The notes under the pieces are model-generated. The model saw only the letters and a program-made list of their open reading frames with translations. It was not told the DNA's origin and searched no databases. This document shows positions 12,965-20,847 of a stretch of 32,494 nt of DNA, piece by piece (within the stretch, counting starts at the first letter, position 1; the number at the start of each line of letters is the position of its first letter). A program made the translations under genes and the position numbers. The DNA comes from Clostridia bacterium (lineage in GTDB: Bacteria; Bacillota; Clostridia; Oscillospirales; CAG-272), in contig JAFUPC010000011.1 of NCBI GenBank assembly GCA_017481495.1, positions 122,711 through 155,204 on the forward strand, written 5' to 3'.

Positions 12965-13486
12965 TTATACTCTGTAAATGTAATGTTCCTTTCTGGGTCT
13001 GGTCGGCGGCAGTTCACCCGCGCGGTAGCCGAGAATCAGGTTTCCGACCCCGCGCAGATCGCCTTCGATGCCCCATGTGCGGAGCAGTTCCTTGCCTTCG
13101 TCCGTGTCGAACACTTCCTTTGCGCGGTGAATCCAGCAGGAATCGACCCCGACGGAAAACGCCGCGTTCATCATATTGCCCATCACGAGCGAGCCGTCTT
13201 CCACATGGGTTCCGATGCTCCTGTCCGCAAGCACGATAACAACGGTCGGTGCGCCGTAAAAGGGATCGCGGTCGGCACCCATCACGGCGGCATTCATGCG
13301 GGACAGCTTTGCAATCGTTTCTTTGTCTTGTACGCAGACGATGACGGGCGACTGGCGATTCATGCCCGTCGCGGCATACGTCCCCGCTTCCAGAATGGCG
13401 GCGAGTGCTTCTTCCTCCACCTGCCGGTCGGTAAACGCACGGATACTGCGGCGGGATTTCAAGGTTTCAAGAGTGGGGTTGGTCAT
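12965..13486 (-). CDS. Nitroreductase-family flavoprotein
   Basis: This 173-residue protein of the FMN-dependent nitroreductase fold begins MTNPTLETLKSRRSIRAF. That contains the SRRSIRxF phosphate-binding motif. LEAGTYAATGMNRQSPVIV carries the usual APSxxNxQ-like region, and GNMMNAAFSVGVDSCWIHRA and GNLILGYRAGE follow. Such enzymes reduce nitro compounds, quinones or other electrophiles with NAD(P)H; the true substrate is unknown. The start at 13486 follows AAGGAG by 8 nt. The longer frame to 13633 runs through noncoding repeat sequence and is rejected. It is the first gene of a two-gene unit with the metallophosphoesterase. Confidence 0.9.
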   Translation of the reverse strand: MTNPTLETLKSRRSIRAFTDRQVEEEALAAILEAGTYAATGMNRQSPVIVCVQDKETIAKLSRMNAAVMGADRDPFYGAPTVVIVLADRSIGTHVEDGSLVMGNMMNAAFSVGVDSCWIHRAKEVFDTDEGKELLRTWGIEGDLRGVGNLILGYRAGELPPTRPRKEHYIYRV

Positions 13487-13593
13487 GGTGATGGCTCCTT
13501 TTTGGAATAGATTTGGTTTTGGGTAATGTGATTTTGATTTAATGGTTTCGTGTTTCTGCAAAAACTTTACTTTTGCAAGGATACGGGCTGAAA

Positions 13594-13614
13594 GGTTCGC
13601 ACGATAAACCTTCC
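13594..13614. repeat. GGTTCGCACGA...AAACCTTCC repeat (partial copy)
   Basis: GGTTCGCACGATAAACCTTC at 13594-13613 matches 1010-1029 at all but one position. A more diverged copy starts at 21757. Here the TGCTGTC continuation seen in the other two copies is absent. Confidence 0.6.
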
Positions 13615-13690
13615 CGCCTGCGTTCTTGCCCATGCAAAGGTTTCATCGAAATGATTTCCACAGGAACAGCGGCACGTTTACCTCCCGCCC

Positions 13691-15016
13691 TCACTTCCCC
13701 ATCTTCACCGCCATCCACATGGCCTGGGAGGATGCGCGGCGGCGGATGTATTCGCGGGCTTCGAGGGGGGCGCGGCGGCCGGGGGAAAGCTCCATGCGGG
13801 TGCATTCCGTCCGGGTTCCGTCCGTGACGGCGATGAAGACCGTTCCGGCGGGGAGGGTCTCCTCTTTTCCGTGGTAGATGCGCACAAGGTCATCGACCCC
13901 CGCGATGCCCGTGATGCCGATGCCGATATCCGCCCCAACGGCAGAACGGCAACCGTGTGCCATCTCGCGGGCGACCTCTTCCGAGTAGACGGAGCAGGCG
14001 GAAAGTGTTTCCTCTTTTACACCGACAAACGCGACCTTCGTCTTTTCTGCGTAGGTGACGAATGCGCCGTCGAACACCTCCGATGCACCGGGAATGTCCG
14101 TGATGCGTTTGGCGACATAACCGCCCGTGCAGGACTCGGCACAGGAGATGTGCAGTCCTTTTTCGCGCAGAATGCCGACCAGTGCCGCGCCAAGGGAGTC
14201 GCAGTCGATGCCGTAGATATAATCGTCAAGCGTGCCCGGCCGCCACGGCTCGCAGGACACCCCTCTGATTTCCTCCGCGACCGAAAGACACAGTCTGCGG
14301 CAGGAATCTTCGTCTTCTCCGCGCGCGGTGATGCGCAGACGGACTTCGCCCTCCCCGCAGTAGGGCGCAACAGTCGGATTGCTCCCCGATTCCATGCGGT
14401 CGCGCAGAACAGCTTCCACCGCCGCTTCCCCGATTCCGTACAGACCGATGTTCAGGCTGTAAATGGTGTCGTTTTTCCCGTCGTGCGCGGTCTTCTTTGC
14501 AAGATACGGGCGCACACGCTCGGCAAACAGCGGTTCCAATTCTCTGGGCGGCCCGGGCATCAGAATCATCGTTTTCCCGTTTTCGGGGTCTTCCATCGCA
14601 AAGCCGGGCGCGGTGCCGTAGTCGTTGTCGAACACCACGGCATCGGGCGGGAGCATCGCCTGTTTTTTCTGATTGTCGGTCTCCGGCAGTCCCCGTTTTT
14701 CAAGCACGACCCGGATGCGGTCGTAGGAGCGTTCATGCAGAACAAGGGTCTTCCCCATCAGCGCGGCAGCGGTCTCCTTGGTCAGATCGTCGCACGTCGG
14801 CCCCAGCCCCCCGGTCAGAAGCACAAGGTCTGCGCGCGACAGCGCAAGGGACAGCGAATCCCGCAGCCGCGCCGGATTGTCCCCGACGACAGACTGGTGA
14901 TAACACGGTATCCCCAACGCCGCCAGCTCCCGCGCCAGATACGCCGTGTCGGTATTCACAATGTCCCCCAGTAATAACTCCGTCCCCACGGAGATGATTT
15001 CAGCGGATGTGTACAT
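13691..15016 (-). CDS. cinA: CinA-family protein (competence/damage-inducible protein A; NMN deamidase domain)
   Basis: This 441-residue protein has the two CinA parts. The N-terminal MoeA/MogA-like domain (about 1-170) has AEIISVGTELLLGDIVNT, LTGGLGPTCDDLTKE and MPGPPRELEPLF. The C-terminal PncC-like deamidase domain (about 280-441) has SCAESCTGGYVAKRITDIPG and GITGIAG. CinA proteins hydrolyse nicotinamide mononucleotide or ADP-ribose and are linked to competence or repair in some species. The GIAGPGG loop is changed to GIAGVDD here. AGGAGG precedes the ATG at 15016; the longer frame to 15076 runs into palindromic repeat DNA. recA, often a neighbour, is not here. It lies 90 nt after the CDF transporter. 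Confidence 0.94.
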   Translation of the reverse strand: MYTSAEIISVGTELLLGDIVNTDTAYLARELAALGIPCYHQSVVGDNPARLRDSLSLALSRADLVLLTGGLGPTCDDLTKETAAALMGKTLVLHERSYDRIRVVLEKRGLPETDNQKKQAMLPPDAVVFDNDYGTAPGFAMEDPENGKTMILMPGPPRELEPLFAERVRPYLAKKTAHDGKNDTIYSLNIGLYGIGEAAVEAVLRDRMESGSNPTVAPYCGEGEVRLRITARGEDEDSCRRLCLSVAEEIRGVSCEPWRPGTLDDYIYGIDCDSLGAALVGILREKGLHISCAESCTGGYVAKRITDIPGASEVFDGAFVTYAEKTKVAFVGVKEETLSACSVYSEEVAREMAHGCRSAVGADIGIGITGIAGVDDLVRIYHGKEETLPAGTVFIAVTDGTRTECTRMELSPGRRAPLEAREYIRRRASSQAMWMAVKMGK

Positions 15017-15037
15017 GGTTTTTTCCTCCTGTAATAT

Positions 15038-15102
15038 TTCACTGCGAAGCAACTTCACTGCCAAAGGCAACTTCACTTTACGCGTAAGCGTAAAACTTCA
15101 CT
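15038..15102. repeat. Chain of small palindromes spaced by ACTTCACT
   Basis: The order is TTCACT, GCGAAGC, AACTTCACT, GCCAAAGGC, AACTTCACT, then TTACGCGTAAGCGTAAA, then ACTTCACT. Each spacer is nearly the same 8-9 bp and each insert between spacers is an imperfect palindrome of a different sequence. A 21-bp piece recurs in reverse at 21896-21915. The chain fills most of the gap between the cation transporter and cinA. Confidence 0.8.
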
Positions 15103-15106
15103 CCTC

Positions 15107-16288
15107 CTACGCTCCCGTATAATCGTTCTCAATCTTCATCACCACGCGGAACCGCGGGTCGTACTCGGTAAGCCGGCGGCGGATCTCTTCCGCATTGGCG
15201 GCCGTGTCGTCCGGAGATTCTCCCAGGGGCACGACCAGGTCGAAAATGAGATTGATGCGGTTTTCCCCGTTGGTCAGGCGGAAATCGTGCATACGGTATA
15301 CGTCGCTGACCGAGAGAACGGCTTCTTCGACCCCCGCGCGGATACCGTCCACATAGGCATTTCCGACGGTAACGGGGTCGGTGTGAATGACGGCGGTGAT
15401 GCCGAGTTCGTTGTAGATGCGCCCTTCCAGCGCGTCCACCACTTCGTGCGCACGGCGGATGTCGGCGGTGTCGGGAATTTCCGCGTGAACGGAGGCGAAT
15501 TTTCTGCCGGGGCCGTAGTCGTGAATCATCAGATCATGCAGACCGATGATGCCGTCGCCCGACAGAACGATGGTTTGGACAGCAGAGACCGTTTCGGGGT
15601 CGGCGGGTGCGCCGAGCAGAAGATCGACCGTTTCCCGCATGATGGTGATGCCGCACCGGAAGATGAGCACGGAGACGAGGATGCCCATGATGCCGTCCAG
15701 CGGAACATTGACCGGCAGAACTGTGCCGGCGACCGCCGAGACGATGACAACAGAGGACGACAGCGCATCGCCGATGCTGTCCGCCGCCGCCGCACGGAGC
15801 ACGGAGGAATCGGTCAGCGATGCGATATGGCGGTTGTACGACCACATCCAGACCTTGACGAGTACCGAGAGTATCAGGATGATGATGGCGGGTGCGGAAA
15901 AGGTGGGGATCGTGGGATGCAGAAGCTTGTCAAAGGAGGACTGCAAAAGCTCGAGCCCTACAAACAGAATCAGAAACGAAACAACGAGCGAGGCGACGTA
16001 TTCAAGCCGTCCGTGTCCCCACGGGTGTTCGCGGTCGGGCTTCTGCCCGGCAAGCCGCGCACTGACGGCGGCAATCAGCGACGATGCCGCATCGGAGAGG
16101 TTGTTGAACGCATCCGACGTGATGGCGACGGAGCCGCAGACCGTACCGATGACGAGCTTCACAACGAACAGAAGCAGGTTGCAGAGGATACCGAGCACCC
16201 CCGCAAGCATGGTATACCGCGTGCGCACGGCAGGAATGTGCGTGTCCTGCCACCCGGGAACAAAGCGGCGGATGAGGAATTTTATCAT
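15107..16288 (-). CDS. Cation diffusion facilitator (CDF) family transporter
   Basis: This 393-residue inner-membrane metal/proton antiporter probably exports divalent cations such as Zn, Mn, Fe or Co. About six hydrophobic segments span residues 30-215. Acidic metal-site pairs appear as ITSDAFNNLSDA in the second membrane segment and ADSIGDALSS in the fifth. The C-terminal cytosolic domain (about 215-393) has the family ferredoxin-like fold and extends further than usual. PDREHPWGHGRLEYVASL is the conserved inter-helix loop. The start at 16288 (MIKFLIRRF) fits the family; the ribosome binding site is only AAAGAAAG. The promoter is at 16329-16357. cinA follows and may be cotranscribed. The metal cannot be assigned. 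Confidence 0.92.
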   Translation of the reverse strand: MIKFLIRRFVPGWQDTHIPAVRTRYTMLAGVLGILCNLLLFVVKLVIGTVCGSVAITSDAFNNLSDAASSLIAAVSARLAGQKPDREHPWGHGRLEYVASLVVSFLILFVGLELLQSSFDKLLHPTIPTFSAPAIIILILSVLVKVWMWSYNRHIASLTDSSVLRAAAADSIGDALSSSVVIVSAVAGTVLPVNVPLDGIMGILVSVLIFRCGITIMRETVDLLLGAPADPETVSAVQTIVLSGDGIIGLHDLMIHDYGPGRKFASVHAEIPDTADIRRAHEVVDALEGRIYNELGITAVIHTDPVTVGNAYVDGIRAGVEEAVLSVSDVYRMHDFRLTNGENRINLIFDLVVPLGESPDDTAANAEEIRRRLTEYDPRFRVVMKIENDYTGA

Positions 16289-16328
16289 AATCGGGATTGA
16301 CTTCTTTCTTTGGGTTTTGTTACTGATT

Positions 16329-16357
16329 ATTGTATCATACTTGTATCGGATTTTCAA
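16329..16357 (-). promoter_or_regulatory. Promoter of the CDF transporter gene
   Basis: On the minus strand TTGAAA (16352-16357), a 17-nt spacer and TACAAT (16329-16334). Confidence 0.65.
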
Positions 16358-16409
16358 GAGGGTTTCTGTGAATTTGTATGCCGGACGGCATTTTCAGGTG
16401 AAAAATATC

Positions 16410-16438
16410 TTGCATTTCCGGCGGTTTTCTGTTATAAT
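16410..16438 (+). promoter_or_regulatory. Promoter of the dockerin/transglutaminase gene
   Basis: TTGCAT (16410-16415), a 17-nt spacer and TATAAT (16433-16438). GGGGGTG lies 11-12 nt before the ATG at 16472 as a ribosome binding site. Confidence 0.78.
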
Positions 16439-16471
16439 ATAACCATACTACATCATGGGGGTGTACGGAAT

Positions 16472-18913
16472 ATGAAAAAATGGAAGATACGGATTTCCGG
16501 ACTGCTGGCACTGCTGCTTGTCATGCAGACGATGGTGTTGGGAATCACGGCGGCAGAAGCTGCAGAAGCTGCGGAAGCCTCAGAAACCGCACAAACGAAA
16601 GGAAACGCAGTTGCATCTTTTACGGTGACATATGAAAATCCGCTGTACAGCGATATCACATCGGAAAACAATGCACCGAAAACGCTGGCATCCGACGGCG
16701 AAACGGCGGAAGATTATTATATCATCAGCGAAGAAGCGGCGGCGGAGCTCCGCGCGGGTATGACAGAGCGCAAAGAAACGGTCGAGATCACAACGCCTAT
16801 CTGGATGTCGGAAGCGACCAACGAGTGCGCGACCGCTGTTCTATGGGAACTGGTCGATCTGGCTGTTCTGCATACGGGTGATCCCGTTGAGGGCGACTAT
16901 CTCGCATGGCAGAGAGGAACCGTCGGCGGCAGTCTGACATTATATGAAAATGCAAACGGCGGATACGATTCCTACTGGACGTGTACCGCGGAATATTATA
17001 CCACAGCCGAACAGGAACAGACGGTGGATGCGGCAGTCAACGAACTGCTTGCAGCACTTGACCTTGCAGATGCCGACGATTATACCGCAGTCAAAGCGGT
17101 CTACGACTACATCTGCGCAAACATTACATATGACTACGAGCATCTGAACGATGAAACTTATCAGCTCCAATACACCGCTTATGGCGCGCTCATTAACGGC
17201 ACGGCGGTCTGTCAGGGGTACGCGGTGCTGTTCTACCGCCTTGCGCTGGAGCTGGGCATTGATGCGCGGCTGATTTCGGGCATCGGCAACGGCGGCGGTC
17301 ATGCATGGAACATCGTCGAACTGGACGACCTTTATTACAATCTCGATTCCACATGGGATGCGGGAGATGCTGTCTACAAATGGTTCCTGCTCTGTGATGC
17401 CAATTTCACCGACCACACCCGTGATGCGGAATGCGCGACGGAGGAATTTTATGCAACGTACCCGATGGGACAGACCGATTACGTTTATCACGTCTGGGAT
17501 GCGGGAACGGTAAAGACCGCCGTGACCTGCACCGAGGACGGGGAGACCGTTTATACCTGTTCGCTGTGCGGCGAGACCAGAACGGAGGTCATTCCGGCAA
17601 CGGGGCATGAGTACGACGAGGGAACCGTCCGGCAGGAAGCGACCTGTACCATGCCGGGTGAGATCGCCTATGTCTGCCAGATCTGCGACAATACGGTCAC
17701 AGAGGAAATTCCCGCCGCCGGTCACACAGAAACCACCGTCACAACCGACCCGACCTGCGACACGGACGGGAAAATCTCCACCATCTGCTCTGTCTGCGGC
17801 GAAACGATCTCGGAGAAACGCCTGCCCGCGACCGGGCACAGCTACGGTGACGGCGAGGTCGTGTCCGATGCGGCCTGCACCGCGGACGGCGTGGTGCGCT
17901 ATACCTGCGGCATCTGCGGATATTCTTACACCAAAAAGATTCCGGCGACCGGGCATACGGAAACGGAATCCCGCCGGGAACCGACCTGTGAAGAACCCGG
18001 TACTGTTGTCATCACCTGTACCGTCTGCGGCGAAACAGTTTCGGAGGAATCTCTGCCCGCAACGGGTCACAGTTATGACGACGGCGTGACGGAAATCGCG
18101 CCGACCTGCACCGAAGCTGGAATGCTTCGCTATACCTGTTCCGCGTGCGGAGATTCCTATACCCAATCCATCCCGGCAGCCGGTCACAGCTATAACGACG
18201 GCGTAACGGAAACCGCGCCAACCTGCACCGAAGCGGGAATGCTTCGCTATACCTGTTCCGCGTGCGGACATTCCTACACCGAATCCATCCCGGCGACGGG
18301 TCACACGGAAGCGGAATCCCGCACGGAGCCGACCTGTACGGCAAACGGATTCGTCACCGTCACCTGCTCCGTCTGCCACGAGACCCTCCGCACGGAAACC
18401 TTGCCCGCTGTCGGTCACAAGTATGAGAACGGTGTCTGCATCGTCTGCCGCGCCGTCGAGGGCCAGACGTTCCGCATCACGGGCGACGTCACAAGCTATA
18501 CCACATCCGACAGCGCGGACAAGACCGTCACCCTGACGCTCCTTGACGAAAACGACGAAACCGTGACCCAATGCACGCTTGCAAACGGCGAAACCGCCTA
18601 TTCCCTCGAAGCCGAACCCGGCATCTACACCCTGCGCGCGGAAAAGGAAAACCACGTTCCGCGGACGTATGACGTCACGGTGGGAAATACGGACGTTACG
18701 CTGGACGTGAAGATTTGTCCGGTGGGGGATGCGAACATGGACGGACAGGTCAACGGAAGAGATTATAAAGCAGTTTATGATTATTTAATTAAAGATACTG
18801 ACCTGGACGAATACCATAAGTTGTGTATGGACGTTAATTCAGATAAAAAAGTGAACGGGCGCGATTACGCGTCGATTTATCATCATCTGGCAGGTAGCAA
18901 ACTCCTCTGGTAA
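16472..18913 (+). CDS. Secreted transglutaminase-like protein with cysteine repeats and C-terminal dockerin
   Basis: This is an 813-residue exported protein. A signal peptide covers about residues 1-30, ending in an Ala-Glu-rich stretch encoded by repeated GCAGAAGCT units. A transglutaminase/protease-like core spans about 190-330. Cys247 (AVCQGYAV), His277 (GGHAWN) and Asp292 (NLDSTWD) form the expected triad. From about 345 to 665 there are eight to nine repeats of about 36 residues with the pattern TCxxxGxxxYTCxxCGxxxxxxIPATGH. The C-terminus (about 750-813) has two Ca-binding motifs, GDANMDGQVNGRD and MDVNSDKKVNGRD, typical of dockerin type I. A dockerin implies attachment to a cohesin scaffold outside the cell. 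The gene stands alone between promoter and terminator. Fold calls are solid; substrate is unknown. Confidence 0.9.
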   Translation: MKKWKIRISGLLALLLVMQTMVLGITAAEAAEAAEASETAQTKGNAVASFTVTYENPLYSDITSENNAPKTLASDGETAEDYYIISEEAAAELRAGMTERKETVEITTPIWMSEATNECATAVLWELVDLAVLHTGDPVEGDYLAWQRGTVGGSLTLYENANGGYDSYWTCTAEYYTTAEQEQTVDAAVNELLAALDLADADDYTAVKAVYDYICANITYDYEHLNDETYQLQYTAYGALINGTAVCQGYAVLFYRLALELGIDARLISGIGNGGGHAWNIVELDDLYYNLDSTWDAGDAVYKWFLLCDANFTDHTRDAECATEEFYATYPMGQTDYVYHVWDAGTVKTAVTCTEDGETVYTCSLCGETRTEVIPATGHEYDEGTVRQEATCTMPGEIAYVCQICDNTVTEEIPAAGHTETTVTTDPTCDTDGKISTICSVCGETISEKRLPATGHSYGDGEVVSDAACTADGVVRYTCGICGYSYTKKIPATGHTETESRREPTCEEPGTVVITCTVCGETVSEESLPATGHSYDDGVTEIAPTCTEAGMLRYTCSACGDSYTQSIPAAGHSYNDGVTETAPTCTEAGMLRYTCSACGHSYTESIPATGHTEAESRTEPTCTANGFVTVTCSVCHETLRTETLPAVGHKYENGVCIVCRAVEGQTFRITGDVTSYTTSDSADKTVTLTLLDENDETVTQCTLANGETAYSLEAEPGIYTLRAEKENHVPRTYDVTVGNTDVTLDVKICPVGDANMDGQVNGRDYKAVYDYLIKDTDLDEYHKLCMDVNSDKKVNGRDYASIYHHLAGSKLLW

Positions 18914-18926
18914 CAGAATACTCCCA

Positions 18927-18965
18927 AAGCACCGCACGGCACCACCCGGCGGTGCTTCTTTTTTT
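18927..18965 (+). terminator. Terminator of the dockerin gene
   Basis: AAGCACCGC (18927-18935) and GCGGTGCTT (18949-18957) form a 9-bp stem followed by CTTTTTTT. Confidence 0.92.
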
Positions 18966-18986
18966 CAAAAAATTCCCCACACCCCC

Positions 18987-19015
18987 TTGACAAATCACTG
19001 TATCAGTGGTATAAT
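18987..19015 (+). promoter_or_regulatory. Promoter of the gntR-ABC operon
   Basis: TTGACA (18987-18992), a 17-nt spacer ending in TGG and TATAAT (19010-19015). Two operator-like dyads overlap the -10 region and the start region. Confidence 0.88.
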
Positions 19016-19020
19016 ACAGT
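18997..19020 (+). promoter_or_regulatory. Operator-like dyad O1
   Basis: ACTGTAT (18997-19003) and ATACAGT (19014-19020) are exact inverses with a 10-nt spacer. The dyad covers half of the promoter spacer and all of the -10 box. Confidence 0.65.
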
Positions 19021-19023
19021 TAC

Positions 19024-19051
19024 AAACCGTATCACACGCGTAATACGGTTT
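19024..19051 (+). promoter_or_regulatory. Operator-like dyad O2
   Basis: AAACCGTAT (19024-19032) and ATACGGTTT (19043-19051) are exact inverses with the same 10-nt spacer as O1. The shared core is GTAT-N10-ATAC, with centres 29 bp apart. It covers the expected transcription start. Confidence 0.68.
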
Positions 19052-19092
19052 CCCAAAACACTTTACAAATCACATGATGGAAGGACGTCACC

Positions 19093-19491
19093 ATGCTGTC
19101 ATTTGAAGATTTCCGGCCGGAGGACACGACACCCGGGACCGGAATGCCGATCTACCAGCAGATTCTGCGCCATGTCCGGCGGGGGATCGCCGCGGGTGTT
19201 GTGCTGGACGGGGATGAAATGCCCTCCCGGCGGGTACTTTCCGCTCTGCTCGGCGTGAACCCGAACACCATCCAGAAAGCCTACCGCATTCTGGAAGAAG
19301 AGGGTCTCATCACCTCCCACGCGGGCGCGAAAAGCCTGATCTCGCTCGATGAAGAAAAAATCGCCCGTGTCCGCGAAGACCTTCTGGAAACGGAAGTCCG
19401 CGCGGCGGCAACCATGCTTAGAAACACGGGGCTGACATTGGAACGCGCAAAGGAACTGCTGGAACACTATTGGAAGGAGCAACATCCATGA
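19093..19491 (+). CDS. GntR-family transcriptional regulator, YtrA-like
   Basis: This 132-residue regulator has an N-terminal winged helix. GMPIYQQILRHVRRGIAAG, EMPSRRVLSALLGVNPNTIQ and YRILEEEGLI are the GntR hallmarks. The C-terminal part (about 85-132) is short and helical, without the large effector domain of other GntR groups, which places it with the YtrA subfamily. Those proteins normally repress adjacent ABC transporter genes and dimerise through the short tail. GGAAGG precedes the start. Its TGA stop overlaps the ATG of the next gene, so it is the first gene of a four-gene transporter unit. The two dyads at its promoter suggest autorepression. Confidence 0.93.
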   Translation: MLSFEDFRPEDTTPGTGMPIYQQILRHVRRGIAAGVVLDGDEMPSRRVLSALLGVNPNTIQKAYRILEEEGLITSHAGAKSLISLDEEKIARVREDLLETEVRAAATMLRNTGLTLERAKELLEHYWKEQHP

Positions 19492-20318
19492 AAAAGTATC
19501 TCTCTGTCTTCGCACTGTATGTGCGCTGTTCCATATGCAAAGTCACGGGGATTCTTCTCCTGCTTTGGGCGGGGCAGACCCTTTATTTCCGGGAAAAGCT
19601 GTCCGATGCGCTGACCTATTACGCGCTTCCCGTCACGGAAAACGAATACGGCATGGCGTCGATGACCCGGAGCTTTACGCGGCTGGAGGATATGTTTACC
19701 GCACCGTTTGCGGCGATGGCGGCGGCGGCGTTTCTGCTGACGGTGGTTGTTCTGTGTCTGCCGGGGACGTCCCGACAGGCAAAAACCGGCTATACGCTGG
19801 CGCGGCTCGGCATTCCGGAGCGGGAGACGTTTGTCTGTCAGGCGGTGTACAACGGCGCGGTGCTTCTGATCTTCTGGGCGGCGGAAGCGGTTCTCTGTTA
19901 TCTGCTCTGCCGGTATTACGGTATGCTGGCGCCGGAGGACTATGTGTCGTCCCAGACCATTCTGCTTGCGTTCTACCGCGGGGACTTTCTGCATTCCCTG
20001 CTTCCGATGGCGGACATCTCTGGCTGGGCAAGCAGTCTCTGTATGCTTCTCTCCCTTGCCCTCTCCACGGCGGCGTTCCCGTATTTTCAGCGGCGGCGGA
20101 AGTTCTTCTCCGATGCGCTGGTATCGACACTCGTCACAGTCGCATTCTTTGTGCGCGGGGTCGGAGAGGGGTACGGGGATGCCATGTACATCTTCACCGC
20201 GCTCATTGTCATCCCGCATATTCTGTATCAGCTGTATGCCTTTGACGATGAGGAAAACGATGTCCGGGAGCAGGAAACCGTGGGCGCAGAAAACTGCGCA
20301 GGAGGAAACAGAACATGA
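19488..20318 (+). CDS. Multi-pass membrane protein, probable ABC transporter subunit
   Basis: This 276-residue protein starts MKKYLSVFALYVRCSICK; the ATG overlaps the preceding stop as ATGA, and AAGGAGC lies 9-15 nt upstream. About six hydrophobic segments are visible, including VTGILLLLWAGQTLYF near the start, FAAMAAAAFLLTVVVLCL, AVLLIFWAAEAVLCYLLC and SLCMLLSLALSTAAF. The sequence does not resemble a named permease closely enough to give a symbol. Its position between a YtrA-like regulator and an ABC ATPase, with overlap on both sides, supports a permease role. The C-terminal tail is acidic and cytosolic. The substrate is unknown; related YtrA systems respond to cell-wall-active antibiotics. 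Confidence 0.8.
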   Translation: MKKYLSVFALYVRCSICKVTGILLLLWAGQTLYFREKLSDALTYYALPVTENEYGMASMTRSFTRLEDMFTAPFAAMAAAAFLLTVVVLCLPGTSRQAKTGYTLARLGIPERETFVCQAVYNGAVLLIFWAAEAVLCYLLCRYYGMLAPEDYVSSQTILLAFYRGDFLHSLLPMADISGWASSLCMLLSLALSTAAFPYFQRRRKFFSDALVSTLVTVAFFVRGVGEGYGDAMYIFTALIVIPHILYQLYAFDDEENDVREQETVGAENCAGGNRT

Positions 20319-20842
20319 AATTCACACGCCTGCGTTCTCTGTACAAAACGCACACCCCGCCCGGAATGCCGATGAAGGGTGAATACGGCTTCTTCATTAC
20401 CGGATGGTGTGCCGCACTTCTGTACACACTGCTCTTTGTCCTGCGATATGTTAATGCCCGCGCCGATCTGTACGGCTGCGATCCCGCGACCGGGCGGCGG
20501 GTATTGCTTGCGGGGGCGGTGATCACGGACTTTTCCGAGCTGTTTGACGGTACGTGGACGGGATTCTTTCTGCTGGCGGTCTGTATGGTCGGATTTGCCG
20601 TCTGGCATTACGCCTATTTCCGTCTTGGGACACAGAGCATATATCTGATGCGGCGGCTTCCTGACCCGTGGGAACTGCACCGGCGGTGTCTGACACTTCC
20701 CTGTCTGTGCATTGCCGTGTGTCTTGTCTCGGCGGGGCTGTGTCTGTGGTTCTCGTATCTCATTTATGTCTGCTTTACACCCGACATCTGCCTGCCGGCA
20801 GGCTTTCCGACATCCTTTTTTCATTATGTTTTCCGGAGGTAA
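20315..20842 (+). CDS. Small membrane protein, probable second ABC subunit
   Basis: This 175-residue protein overlaps the previous gene by ATGA. Four or so hydrophobic segments are seen: WCAALLYTLLFVLRYV (about 31-46), a weak one near 65-75, FFLLAVCMVGFAVWHYAYF (about 84-102) and LPCLCIAVCLVSAGLCLWF (about 127-145). It has no enzymatic motif. The tight overlap and the ATPase gene 5 nt downstream suggest it completes a transporter with two unlike membrane subunits. I do not recognise a family name. Confidence 0.75.
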   Translation: MKFTRLRSLYKTHTPPGMPMKGEYGFFITGWCAALLYTLLFVLRYVNARADLYGCDPATGRRVLLAGAVITDFSELFDGTWTGFFLLAVCMVGFAVWHYAYFRLGTQSIYLMRRLPDPWELHRRCLTLPCLCIAVCLVSAGLCLWFSYLIYVCFTPDICLPAGFPTSFFHYVFRR

Positions 20843-20847
20843 CGCTC

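Noticed and set aside
13487..13633. N-terminal extension of the nitroreductase
   Set aside because: The family homology and a strong AAGGAG site fix the start at 13486; the extension runs through a repeat remnant.
15038..15102. Possible CRISPR array
   Set aside because: The constant unit is only 8-9 bp and the intervening parts are themselves palindromes of 7-17 bp; there are no cas genes.
16940..18655. 571-codon minus-strand open frame
   Set aside because: It mirrors the periodic cysteine-repeat gene; the regular repeat keeps stops out of the opposite frame. It has no ribosome binding site and no family signal.
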